Source of the DNA: Variovorax beijingensis
Lineage (GTDB): Bacteria > Pseudomonadota > Gammaproteobacteria > Burkholderiales > Burkholderiaceae_C
Direction of reading: 5' to 3'
Length of the DNA stretch: 64,000 bases
NCBI RefSeq assembly: GCF_003951285.1
Contig: NZ_RXFQ01000026.1
Span: 1 to 64,000 of the forward strand
The position numbers and the translations under genes were made by a program. Numbering within the stretch: position 1 is the stretch's first letter; every line of letters starts with the position of its first letter. Positions 17,382 to 24,709 of this stretch are shown here, piece after piece. The notes below the pieces were generated by a model, which saw nothing but the letters and a program-made list of their open reading frames with translations, was not told the DNA's origin and ran no database searches.

Positions 17382-17770
17382 GCGGAGGTCCATCTCGCCG
17401 GTACGGCGGGATGGACCATGGCCTTGGCAGATGCCGGCCGGCCGTCTGGTACGGGGGTCGTTGTCATGATTGGCTGATGATAACTGAAGTAATCATCAAT
17501 ACACATTTTGTGTTGCAACCAAGCATCTTCGCGAGCACCTTCGCCTAAGTCGTTGATTTGATTGGATTTTATCCGGGTTCGTCGAGCTGCAGATCGCCAC
17601 GGGAACCCCGTGGGAAGCTTGCAACAGCCGCCGACCCCCGGGTCCCCGGCTCGAGCGGCCTCTGTCCATGCAAGCCCTGTGGCCTGTCCGTATGGGCCCC
17701 ACGAGGCGCCGGCCGTGCTGCCCTCTCGTACGATATTCGGCATGGGAACAAATCACATTCGAGGTCTTTC
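17382..17770. promoter_or_regulatory. Divergent regulatory region with inverted repeats
   Basis: About 390 bases lie between the integrase operon (minus) and the secreted-protein gene (plus). The AT-rich part carries two inverted repeats: TGATGAT/ATCATCA with a 10-base spacer at 17475-17498, and ACACA-TTT-TGTGT at 17501-17513. They fit operators in front of the integrase operon. No gene is seen in the rest. Confidence 0.4.
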
Positions 17771-18109
17771 ATGAACCCCCTTGTGCGCCCCCTGGCCCTG
17801 GTTGCCTTGCTCGCCGCCGGCGTCATTGCACCCGCCGCCGCGGACCCGTACAAGGACGAGAGCGGCCACGGCCGCGGCAAAGGACGGCACGGCGGCCGCG
17901 AGTACAAGGAAGAGTTCCGGGACGGCCGGTGCAAGGTCGAGCGCAAGTGGGAGAAGCACGGCGAGTACAAGGAAAAACGCAAGTGCAAGGACCACGCCTC
18001 GCGCGCCCCCGTGTACGAAGCGCCGGTCTATTCAGGCCCGCCGCCGGGCGTTGTCGTCCAGCCCCCTGCGATCGTCATCCAGCCCCCGGCCATTGTGGTC
18101 CGCCCCTAG
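17771..18109 (+). CDS. Small secreted basic protein with an EFRDG-CKV motif
   Basis: This is a 112-residue precursor. Residues 1-24 form a signal peptide (hydrophobic core ALVALLAAGVIA, cleavage after Ala-Ala-Ala). The mature part is rich in Gly, Lys, Arg and His and contains one copy of a ~28-residue unit, EEFRDGRCKVER followed by GEYKEKRKCKD, with two Cys. A Pro/Val-rich tail (VVVQPPAIVIQPPAIVV) ends it. A second gene at 55209-55532 encodes the same unit twice. The function is unknown; an envelope-associated role is plausible. Confidence 0.75.
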   Translation: MNPLVRPLALVALLAAGVIAPAAADPYKDESGHGRGKGRHGGREYKEEFRDGRCKVERKWEKHGEYKEKRKCKDHASRAPVYEAPVYSGPPPGVVVQPPAIVIQPPAIVVRP

Positions 18110-18144
18110 GCGGCGAAAGCCCGAACCGGCCGGTTCCCACGAGG

Positions 18145-18169
18145 CGGGCCGGGCCGGGCCGGGCCGGGC
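18145..18169. repeat. GGGCC tandem microrepeat
   Basis: Five head-to-tail copies of the pentamer GGGCC/GGGCT follow the secreted-protein gene. Just upstream is the perfect palindrome AACCGGCCGGTT (18124-18135). Together with a short T-run at 18170-18172 it may act as a terminator; replication slippage explains the repeat. Confidence 0.4.
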
Positions 18170-18257
18170 TTTGATTCCCTGCCCTGCCCGGCGACTTCCT
18201 GACGCCGGCCCGGGTGCCGTTGCGGCCGCCGGATGCCCGGGAGTCGCGGCGGAAGGA

Positions 18258-18279
18258 AATCCCAACGGTTCTCACATTG
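18258..18279 (+). repeat. Solitary iteron copy downstream of parB
   Basis: AATCCCAACGG followed by TTCTCACATTG matches the 22-bp origin iteron, with CCCA and CTCAC 10 bases apart as in all five origin copies. It stands alone about 2.8 kb from the origin, near the 3' end of parB. Confidence 0.65.
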
Positions 18280-18308
18280 GCCCTGCCGTCCTCCCCCGGC
18301 AGGCGAAT

Positions 18309-19388
18309 CTACAGCGTGCGGGCCTTGCGCAAGGCCTCAGCGATGCCGGCTTCGAGCGCGTCCTGGCTGGCCTCGGTTGCAGCGTCCGGAACGATCGTGA
18401 TCGTGATCTCTCCGCTCTTGGCGCGCACCAGCGTGCCGATCTTCTGTCCCGCGGACAGGATGTCGAGCTTTTCCGAGCGTTCGAAACCGGGCTTGGCATC
18501 GAGCAGCCTGGCGACGACCATGGCCGGCGCGAGGCTGTGGCCGCGCAGCCTTTCCACGCGCTTGAGGACGCCGCGGCGGTCCTTTTCCATGGCGGCGTTG
18601 ATCTGCTCGGCATGGCGAAAGCTGATCTCCAGCGGGCTGCGGAAGCACTCCACCACGGCCGTCGGCAGCTGCGCCACCATGAGCGCCTTGCGCACCCAGG
18701 TATGGCTCACGCCGAGCGCCTCGGCCAGCTGGCGCTGCGTCGGGAACAACTGCTCTTCCAGCGCGCGCTGGTACATCAGGCCCTGCTCGTAGTTGGACAG
18801 ATCCGCGCGTTCGCGATTCTCCCGGTCCATGGCGGCGAAGAGCGCCGCGTCGCCGAGTTCGTCGACCCAGATGGACGCCAGCACCGGAATGCCGAGTTCC
18901 AGCGCGGCCCGATGCCGGCGATGGCCGAAGACGATCTCGAACTGGCCCGGTTCGTCCTTGAGCGGCCGCACCAGGATCGGCTGGACGTTTCCGCCGGCAT
19001 GCTCGATGTCCGCCTTCAGGCCCGCGAAGGCACTGCTTGTGAACGAGGCGTCGTGGCGGTTCGCCCAACGGCTCGGATGGATGGTTTGGGGATCCATCTT
19101 GCGCGTTGGCAGCGAGCCTTCGTACTGGCTGAGCTTTTCGCGCAGTGCCGCCATCTCGCCCTCGACCTGCTGGATCTGGCCACGGAAAGCCATCATCTGG
19201 CCAGGGCCGGTGCGCGGTGCGAGCGAGCCGCCGACGGCTGGTGGAAACCTGGTTTCCACGGCGTTCGAGGCCGACGGGTGCACGGCGGGAGCGGCGGCCG
19301 GGGCCGGCGCATCGGCCGGATCCTTTGCCGCCTCGGGAAGCATCAGGCCGGCAGTCAACGCCTCCAGCCGCTTGCGGGTGCTAGCCAT
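18309..19388 (-). CDS. parB: ParB-type partition protein
   Basis: This is a 359-residue centromere-binding protein. The N-terminal ~95 residues are a linker with a coiled-coil stretch (EGEMAALREKLSQYEG). The ParB/Srx-like CTPase domain follows (PILVRPL, FGHRRHRAALELG, then the ENRERADLSNYEQG block), then the HTH domain (QLAEALGVSHTWVRKAL). The C-terminal ~60 residues probably dimerise. The start at 19388 was chosen over GTG 19397 because GGAG stands 8 bases upstream. It lies downstream of parA with 246 bases between. One candidate parS palindrome lies inside the gene. It serves segregation of this replicon. Confidence 0.9.
   Translation of the reverse strand: MASTRKRLEALTAGLMLPEAAKDPADAPAPAAAPAVHPSASNAVETRFPPAVGGSLAPRTGPGQMMAFRGQIQQVEGEMAALREKLSQYEGSLPTRKMDPQTIHPSRWANRHDASFTSSAFAGLKADIEHAGGNVQPILVRPLKDEPGQFEIVFGHRRHRAALELGIPVLASIWVDELGDAALFAAMDRENRERADLSNYEQGLMYQRALEEQLFPTQRQLAEALGVSHTWVRKALMVAQLPTAVVECFRSPLEISFRHAEQINAAMEKDRRGVLKRVERLRGHSLAPAMVVARLLDAKPGFERSEKLDILSAGQKIGTLVRAKSGEITITIVPDAATEASQDALEAGIAEALRKARTL
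19241..19259. other. Candidate parS site, inside parB
   Basis: GTGGAAACC-T-GGTTTCCAC is a perfect 9-bp inverted repeat within the parB reading frame, where it encodes VETRFP in the N-terminal linker. The same 19-mer (central base aside) recurs three times nearby. Confidence 0.65.
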
Positions 19389-19523
19389 GATGGACACTCC
19401 TTGGCGCGGGTTGCGCCGCCGTCAATGCCGGAAAGCTGGGACCTTTGCAGCCGTGGCCCGCCGTCGTCGTACGGCGGCGCTTCGGCACCGCGGCGCCGCG
19501 GCCGGCAACGGCAGCCCGCGGCC

Positions 19524-19542
19524 GTGGAAACCAGGTTTCCAC
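19524..19542. other. Candidate parS site, parA-parB gap
   Basis: GTGGAAACC-A-GGTTTCCAC is a perfect copy of the 19-bp palindrome in the 246-base space between parA and parB, 41 bases from the next copy. Confidence 0.7.
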
Positions 19543-19582
19543 GGCTTGCGGCGCGGCGCGTACAGACAAGGAAGGCAGGCCG

Positions 19583-19601
19583 GTGGAAACCAGGTTTCCA
19601 C
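19583..19601. other. Candidate parS site, close to the parA 3' end
   Basis: A perfect copy of the 19-bp palindrome GTGGAAACC-A-GGTTTCCAC lies 34 bases downstream of the parA stop codon. Confidence 0.7.
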
Positions 19602-19634
19602 GCGAGGCGCCTTCCGCAAACATCGCCGGCCTTC

Positions 19635-20870
19635 TCATTGCTTGGCCTTTCCTTGCGCCGTCCAGGCGCCGATCACCGACTGCTCCACGAGTTCCACGAA
19701 CGAATCGTAGGCGTCCACTGCGCGCTTGTAGGTCTTGGCTGCGCCCTCGTATTTCTGCACGTCGTAGACCGTCGCGAATTCCGCGGCCTTGTTGCTGGTG
19801 ACGCTGGTTTTCGGAATCTCGACCGGCAGCGTGTACTCGCCATAGGTGGCCTGGATCCACTGGCGCACTGCAGGCATCGCCGGGTCGGCCGCGTCCACAC
19901 GGCTCAGCAGCACGTGCAGGAAGTCGAAGGCCTTGCCCTCGCGGTCCTTGCTCTGGCCGTCCAGGTTGCCGCCCAGGTCCGCGAGCAGCGACCAGAACTG
20001 CGCCGACGAGGCGAAGTCCAGGCCCGAGGGCGGCACCGGAACGACGATGCCGTTGGCCGCCCACAGCGCGTTGATCGTGACGTACGAAAGGGAAGGGGGC
20101 GTGTCGATCACGATCACGTCGTACAGGTCGCGCACCGATTCCAGGCCTTCGTTCAGCACGTCCCAGAACTTGGCGCCGGGCTGCTGCATCTGGCGCGCGG
20201 GGAGGGCGAACTCGGCCGAGAACAGGAAAGGTGCGGCGGCGACCAGATCGATGCCGTCCCAGTAGGTCGAGCGGATGGCGTAGCGGATGTCGTTCTCGGA
20301 CCCGTCGCACAGCGGCCCGATGGTCATGTCCTCGGTGACCTCGGCTTCGGGCAGCAGGCCGTGCAGCGTGGTGAGCGAACCCTGCGGATCGGTGTCGATC
20401 GCGAGCACGCGGTGCCCGCGCAGGCTCAGCCCCTGTGCCAGCACCATGGCCGTGGTCGTCTTGGCCACGCCGCCCTTGAAATTGCCGACGGCGATGGTGA
20501 TGGCCTTGCGGCCGGCCGGCCGCATCTTTTCCGCACGGTAGGTCCGGGTCCAGCGGCGCAGCTCGTCGAGCTCGAAGGTGCGCTTGCCGCCCGACGGGGT
20601 CAGCCGGCCGGCCGGCAGGTCTTCCTTGGTGATGCGGTAGGCCACATGCGCCTTGTCGACGCCGCACAGGGCGGCCAGCTGGGCGGTGGAGTAGGTGGGC
20701 GGGATCTTGCGGGCTTCCGGCGCCAGCAGCATGCCCCGGATCTGCTCCACCATCGACCCGGCCCGGGTCGCCAGCGCGGCGATCTTCTGCATGTTGATGG
20801 TTTGGCGGGGAGGCACCTGGACGTCGTTGGAAACCAGGTTTCCACCGGTCAAAGGAACGGGAACGGACAT
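19635..20870 (-). CDS. parA: ParA-type partition ATPase
   Basis: This 411-residue protein has an N-terminal HTH-like region (about 45-110; TAQLAALCGVDKAHVAYRI) and a deviant Walker A FKGGVAKTT with its signature Lys. Walker A' is IDTDPQGS and Walker B is YDVIVIDTPP. The N-terminal DNA-binding extension marks a type Ia ParA, which usually also represses its own operon. The start at 20870 was chosen because the frame before it is not protein-like. The fourth palindrome lies inside the first codons. It is divergent from repB across the origin. Confidence 0.92.
   Translation of the reverse strand: MSVPVPLTGGNLVSNDVQVPPRQTINMQKIAALATRAGSMVEQIRGMLLAPEARKIPPTYSTAQLAALCGVDKAHVAYRITKEDLPAGRLTPSGGKRTFELDELRRWTRTYRAEKMRPAGRKAITIAVGNFKGGVAKTTTAMVLAQGLSLRGHRVLAIDTDPQGSLTTLHGLLPEAEVTEDMTIGPLCDGSENDIRYAIRSTYWDGIDLVAAAPFLFSAEFALPARQMQQPGAKFWDVLNEGLESVRDLYDVIVIDTPPSLSYVTINALWAANGIVVPVPPSGLDFASSAQFWSLLADLGGNLDGQSKDREGKAFDFLHVLLSRVDAADPAMPAVRQWIQATYGEYTLPVEIPKTSVTSNKAAEFATVYDVQKYEGAAKTYKRAVDAYDSFVELVEQSVIGAWTAQGKAKQ
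20827..20845. other. Candidate parS/operator site, inside the parA 5' end
   Basis: T-TGGAAACCAGGTTTCCA-C keeps 17 of 17 core bases of the palindrome with one outer mismatch. It overlaps parA codons 9-15, a good place for ParB binding or autorepression. Confidence 0.6.
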
Positions 20871-21398
20871 TTTGTTTGGCCTTATTCGACAGAATACGGC
20901 AATTCTATGAGAATCTGTCGAATGAACAAGTTTCGCGGAGAACTCAGCTACAGCGCCGCGAAGTATTGTGAGGAAGATTGGGGACCAAGAGCCCGGCGCC
21001 TCGCAGGCCAGCGGCCGCAGGACCCGAAAACCGCGGGCAGGGCGCCTCGTGCGGGTCTTTTGCGCGCCAGGCCGCCGCTGCGGGCCCCAAACAGGGGCGC
21101 TGCCCGGGGCGGGAACCCATATCCACTCACATTGGAACCCATCCGGACTCACAAAAGTGGCGCTTGTCTCCCAACCAGGCTCACTCCAAATCCCAGCCGT
21201 TCTCACATTCAATCCCAACCGATCTCACATGAGAGGGCCTAAGTGGCTGTCACGATGGAGGAAAACGGAATTCCAATTCTTCAATTCCCCAAGTGTTTAT
21301 CTGCAAACATACCAAGGCACCATGGCCGGTGTAATGTGAATTGACTGAATCACAATGCAGAGGCATGATGTGAAACCATCTGATTGCCGCAGCGGACC
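20871..21398. other. Replication origin region (oriV)
   Basis: This ~530-base region between the divergent parA and repB genes contains five 22-bp iterons (21113-21232). On the repB side there is a stretch richer in A and T (about 21240-21400), suited to strand opening. No clear DnaA box (TTATNCACA) was found by eye. The first 240 bases, on the parA side, are GC-rich without recognised elements. Confidence 0.7.
21113..21232 (+). repeat. Five 22-bp origin iterons
   Basis: Copies start at 21113, 21135, 21167, 21189 and 21211. Each has CCCA at position 4 and CTCAC at position 14; the best copies read AATCCCAnCCG then nTCTCACATT. Spacing is 22 bases except between copies 2 and 3, where it is 32, exactly one extra helical turn. 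All are direct repeats in the direction of repB, the usual RepB binding array. Confidence 0.8.
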
Positions 21399-22772
21399 AT
21401 GGTCGAAGAAGACAATTCACAATCCCGGTCTCCGCCGCGGCAACCGCCCACGGCGGAGGAGCAGAGCGTTGCCAAGGCCAACGAAGCCATCGCCATCCGT
21501 CCCAAGCGCGGCCGGCTCACCCTGCTGTCTCGGCGCATCTACAACGCGCTGCTCTACCACTCGCAGCGCCAGGGCGTGGACGAGCCGGTCTACCGGCTGA
21601 CCTTGAGCGAACTGATCGGCGACGCCCGCTTCAACTCCAACAACACCGAGCTGCTCAAGTCGCACCTGCGCGACATGCAGGCCACGACCATCGAGTGGTC
21701 GACCAGCAGCAGCTCGCTGAAGCGCTGGGTGTCCTCGCAGCTGCTCGGCACGGTCACGATCGAGGAGCAGGGCAGGGGGCGCCCCTGCATGGTGACCTGG
21801 CGCTATCCGGACGAGATCAAGGAGCGGCTGGTCAAGCCGCACCAGTACACGCGCGTGCTGCTGGAGATGAGCAGCCAGATGCGCAGCTATTCCGCCGCGG
21901 TGCTGTACGAGATCGGCGCGCGCTATCTCACCTCGCCGGGGCGGCTGTCGATGCGCGAGGACGTGGTCTGGTGGGCCGCGGTGCTCACGGGCCGCAGCGA
22001 CATCAAGGAAGTCGACTACCGCTTCCTCAAGCGCGACGTCATCAGCAAGGCGCTGGCCGAGATCGACGCGCTGTGCGAGGACTTCGGGCTCGAGCTGATC
22101 GAGCACAAGCGCGGCCGCAAGATCGAGGAGATCCAGTTCCGGGTCGTTCCCAAGGTCCAGCAGCGCCTGGGCGACATCAGCGCGTCGAACCGCAACGTCT
22201 TCGACCTGGCGCTGGTCGGACGACTGATCGCGCTGGGCCTGAAACAGGACGAGGCGCAGGATCTCTACGCCACCACCGACGAAGGACAGATCCGCGCCAC
22301 GCTCGACCATGTGGACCAGCGGCTGCGCAATGCCTCGATGCCGGTGCTCAAGTCGCCGGCGGCGTATTTCAAGGATGCGCTGAAGAAGGGCTATGCCGGC
22401 GTGACCGCGATGGAGCCGGCGCCCAGCAGCGGTCCGGCCCCGGCGCTGGCGCCGCCCGCGGCGGTGCTGTCGGAGGCCGACCGGCTGCGGCGCATCCGCG
22501 AGCTCTGGGAGAACGACCGCATGGGGCAGGCGCGCGCCGTATTCGCCGAGATGCCGCAGCCCATGCAGGCCGAGGTGCGCACGCGCTTCGAGGCCGAGCG
22601 GCTCGATCAGGTGGCGGCCCCCATCGCGCGCGCCTGGCGGCGCGACGGCCCCGCCAGCCGCGTGGCCGCGACCACTTTCTTCCGCTGGCTGGCCGAGGAC
22701 ACCTGGCCCGAAGAGCCCTCCGACCGCGTGCTGCTGGACTTCGCGCTTCAGCGCGGTGTGGCGGGTCTCTGA
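21399..22772 (+). CDS. repB: Replication initiator RepB (winged-helix, Rep_3-like)
   Basis: This is a 457-residue initiator. Residues ~40-260 hold two winged-helix-like halves; the first begins RGRLTLLSRRIYNALLYHSQ and the second has SYSAAVLYEIGARYLTSP. An Ala/Pro-rich linker and a helical C-terminal domain follow. This protein type is found on secondary replicons of Burkholderiales. ATG 21399 was chosen over TTG 21384, as the family begins with a short acidic/Ser-rich leader. It lies directly downstream of the iterons, which it should bind to open the origin and to repress itself. Confidence 0.85.
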   Translation: MVEEDNSQSRSPPRQPPTAEEQSVAKANEAIAIRPKRGRLTLLSRRIYNALLYHSQRQGVDEPVYRLTLSELIGDARFNSNNTELLKSHLRDMQATTIEWSTSSSSLKRWVSSQLLGTVTIEEQGRGRPCMVTWRYPDEIKERLVKPHQYTRVLLEMSSQMRSYSAAVLYEIGARYLTSPGRLSMREDVVWWAAVLTGRSDIKEVDYRFLKRDVISKALAEIDALCEDFGLELIEHKRGRKIEEIQFRVVPKVQQRLGDISASNRNVFDLALVGRLIALGLKQDEAQDLYATTDEGQIRATLDHVDQRLRNASMPVLKSPAAYFKDALKKGYAGVTAMEPAPSSGPAPALAPPAAVLSEADRLRRIRELWENDRMGQARAVFAEMPQPMQAEVRTRFEAERLDQVAAPIARAWRRDGPASRVAATTFFRWLAEDTWPEEPSDRVLLDFALQRGVAGL

Positions 22773-22828
22773 CGGCGTCGTTTATGTGAGCGCACACTCA
22801 TCGATCGAGGCGCATAACAGCGCGTGCT

Positions 22829-23263
22829 TCAGCCGGCCTCGCACTCGTCGATGAAGGTCTCCAGCAGCTTCTTGAGCTGGCTGGTCTTGCGCGGGCCGAG
22901 TGCCTCCTCGATCAGGTGGTGGTGCGCGTCCACGCTCTTCTTGAGCCGAGACACCGTCTCCAGCCCGAGGTCGGTGATGTAGACCAGCACGCGCCGGCTG
23001 TCGGCCGCGTCGGCCGCGCGCTGCACCAGGCCGCGGCTCACGAGCTTGTCGATGTTCTTGGTGAGCGCCGGGTGGTTGAGCAGCACCAGCTCGGCCAGCT
23101 CGCCCATGGAGCGGCCCTGCTCGTCGGCGAGCACCTGGAGGATGCGCCAGTGCTCCTCGGTGACCTCTTCCGCCGCGATCGACTGGGCCAGGCCGATGCG
23201 CATGCGCCGGTTGGCCGAGGCCAGCAGATACGCCAGGTATTGCGAAATGTCTTGCTCGGGCAT
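22829..23263 (-). CDS. MarR-family transcriptional regulator
   Basis: This 144-residue winged-helix regulator has the recognition region LAELVLLNHPALTKNIDKLV and the wing DSRRVLVYIT. It is divergent from the AmiC-like gene with 139 bases between. AT-rich inverted repeats with TTTTCC/GGAAA arms occur in this gap and again before the amidase gene, so it probably represses the amide cluster and is released by a substrate or product. Confidence 0.88.
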   Translation of the reverse strand: MPEQDISQYLAYLLASANRRMRIGLAQSIAAEEVTEEHWRILQVLADEQGRSMGELAELVLLNHPALTKNIDKLVSRGLVQRAADAADSRRVLVYITDLGLETVSRLKKSVDAHHHLIEEALGPRKTSQLKKLLETFIDECEAG

Positions 23264-23319
23264 GGGGCGAGGCAACGGTCTTTGTCGCGTGGTTGGAAGC
23301 CGCCAGTTTAGCAACGATC

Positions 23320-23334
23320 CTTTTCCCAGGAAAG
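23320..23334. promoter_or_regulatory. Possible MarR operator
   Basis: CTTTTCC-CA-GGAAAG is an imperfect inverted repeat in the MarR/AmiC-like divergent gap. It resembles the larger repeat before the amidase gene, which also has TTTTCC and GGAAAA elements. Confidence 0.35.
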
Positions 23335-23402
23335 TATTGGCGCGATTTTTGCGATAGCGTCTGCCCCTGTTGCCGTCTTGGTGCGTTGCCCGGGAGCTCC
23401 CG

Positions 23403-24569
23403 ATGTTTTCATCCCCTGGATCGGTCATGCCTCGCCCGCCCGCCTTCGCGCCGGGCGGCGCGCCGCGGCGCCTGCCGCGCTTGCGCGCGCCGTTCGCACG
23501 GGCCGAGCGGCCGGCGCTCGCGCGGCAGGAACTGCAGATCGCGCTGTGCGTGCCGCTGGGCGGCACGGCCGGCATCTGGGGGCCGTCCGCGATGTCGTCG
23601 GCCAAGCTGGCGGTCGCCGAGCTCAACCGCGAGGCCGGCATCGGCGGGCGCGGCTGCCGGCTCCTGACCGTCAACGCCGCGGACGACGCCCCCGACATCG
23701 AGGCCACGCTGATCGAGCTGGTGCAGGCGGGCGACATCGACGCCATCATCGGCATGCACACCAGCGCCGTGCGCCAGCGCATCCTGCGGGCCGTCGGCGG
23801 GCAGATCCCGTTCGTCTACACCCCGCTCTACGAAGGCGGGGAGTCGACGCCGGGCGTCTTCGCCATCGGCGAGACGACCGCGCGCCAGCTCGGGCCGGCC
23901 ATCCGCTGGCTCGGTGCGCGCAAGCGCCCGCGGCGCTGGTTCGCCATCGGCAACGACTACGTGTGGCCGCACGTGTCGCACCGCATGGCGCGCGGCTACA
24001 TCGCCGAGGCCGGCGGCGAGCTGGTGGGCGAGATGTACGTGCCCTTCGGCACCACCGACTTTTCCGAGGCGCTCGACGCGCTGCGCCGGGGCCGCGCCGA
24101 CGCGGTCGTGCTGTCGCTGGTCGGGCAGGACGCGATCGAGTTCAACCGCGCCTTCGGCGCCGCCGGCCTGTCGCGCGCGATGTTCAGGCTGTCCTGCGCG
24201 ATCGGCGAGAACGAGCTGCTGGGCATCGGCGCCGACAACGCCGAGGACCTCTACGTCGCCTGCGGCTACTTCGCCACGCTCGACACCGAGGCCAACCTGG
24301 CCTTCAAGGAACGCTACCGGTCGCACTTCGGCGAGCGCGCGCCCACGCTCAACACCTTCGGCCAGTCGACCTACGAGGGCATGCACTTCCTCGCGGCGCT
24401 GCTCGAGCGCCAGCGGCGCCCGGCGGCCGGCCACGAGGGGCTGGGCGCGTCGCCGCTGCGCTACCGCAGCGCGCGCGACGCGGCCTACGGCGCCGACGGC
24501 ATCACCCACACCCCGATCTACCTGGCCCGCGCCGAGGGCAATGCGTTCCGCGTGATCACGCGGCTGTGA
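23403..24569 (+). CDS. AmiC-like amide-binding protein (periplasmic-binding fold), probably cytosolic
   Basis: This 388-residue type I periplasmic-binding-protein fold begins at about residue 43 (LQIALCVPLGGTAGIWGP) and includes NDYVWPHVSHRMARGY and FGTTDFSEALDAL blocks typical of short-chain amide/urea binding proteins. The N-terminus is Pro/Arg-rich and has no signal peptide or lipobox. It therefore resembles the cytosolic sensor AmiC rather than a transport protein. ATG 23403 is preceded by GGGAG; ATG 23427 is an alternative. A second, exported binding protein is encoded at 26313. The likely role is to sense the amide and control expression, possibly with the MarR protein. Confidence 0.7.
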   Translation: MFSSPGSVMPRPPAFAPGGAPRRLPRLRAPFARAERPALARQELQIALCVPLGGTAGIWGPSAMSSAKLAVAELNREAGIGGRGCRLLTVNAADDAPDIEATLIELVQAGDIDAIIGMHTSAVRQRILRAVGGQIPFVYTPLYEGGESTPGVFAIGETTARQLGPAIRWLGARKRPRRWFAIGNDYVWPHVSHRMARGYIAEAGGELVGEMYVPFGTTDFSEALDALRRGRADAVVLSLVGQDAIEFNRAFGAAGLSRAMFRLSCAIGENELLGIGADNAEDLYVACGYFATLDTEANLAFKERYRSHFGERAPTLNTFGQSTYEGMHFLAALLERQRRPAAGHEGLGASPLRYRSARDAAYGADGITHTPIYLARAEGNAFRVITRL

Positions 24570-24584
24570 GTGGCAGGGCGACGC

Positions 24585-24610
24585 ATTTTATTTTCCAAAG
24601 AAAATAAAAT
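24585..24610. promoter_or_regulatory. Perfect AT-rich inverted repeat before the amidase operon
   Basis: ATTTTATTTTC-CAAA-GAAAATAAAAT is an 11-bp perfect inverted repeat 16 bases after the AmiC-like gene. A TTGACT box starts just downstream (about 24613), with CAGAAT 17 bases further. It fits a repressor site over the promoter of the amidase-transporter operon; an intrinsic terminator is less likely because the stem has almost no GC. Confidence 0.6.
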
Positions 24611-24709
24611 ACTTGACTTGGAAAATATCAGATTCCAGAATCCCTCCGTGCCGCGCCCCTGCCCGATGGGCAGCAGGCGAGCCCTTCCACCCGAAACACG
24701 GAGTCGTTC

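Noticed and set aside
15526..17469. A 647-codon plus-strand frame opposite the integrase
   Set aside because: It is antisense to a recombinase with all catalytic motifs; composition is Arg/His-biased.
19241..20845. Repeated 19-mers considered as a CRISPR-like array
   Set aside because: Spacing is irregular, the repeats are perfect palindromes and they flank partition genes, which fits parS.
17781..21242. A 1153-codon plus-strand open frame across the parA/parB region
   Set aside because: It runs antisense to the clearly recognisable ParA and ParB and has Arg/His-rich, non-protein-like composition; long antisense frames are expected at this GC content.
24585..24610. AT-rich inverted repeat considered as an intrinsic terminator
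   Set aside because: The stem has almost no GC and is followed by promoter-like boxes, so an operator is more likely.
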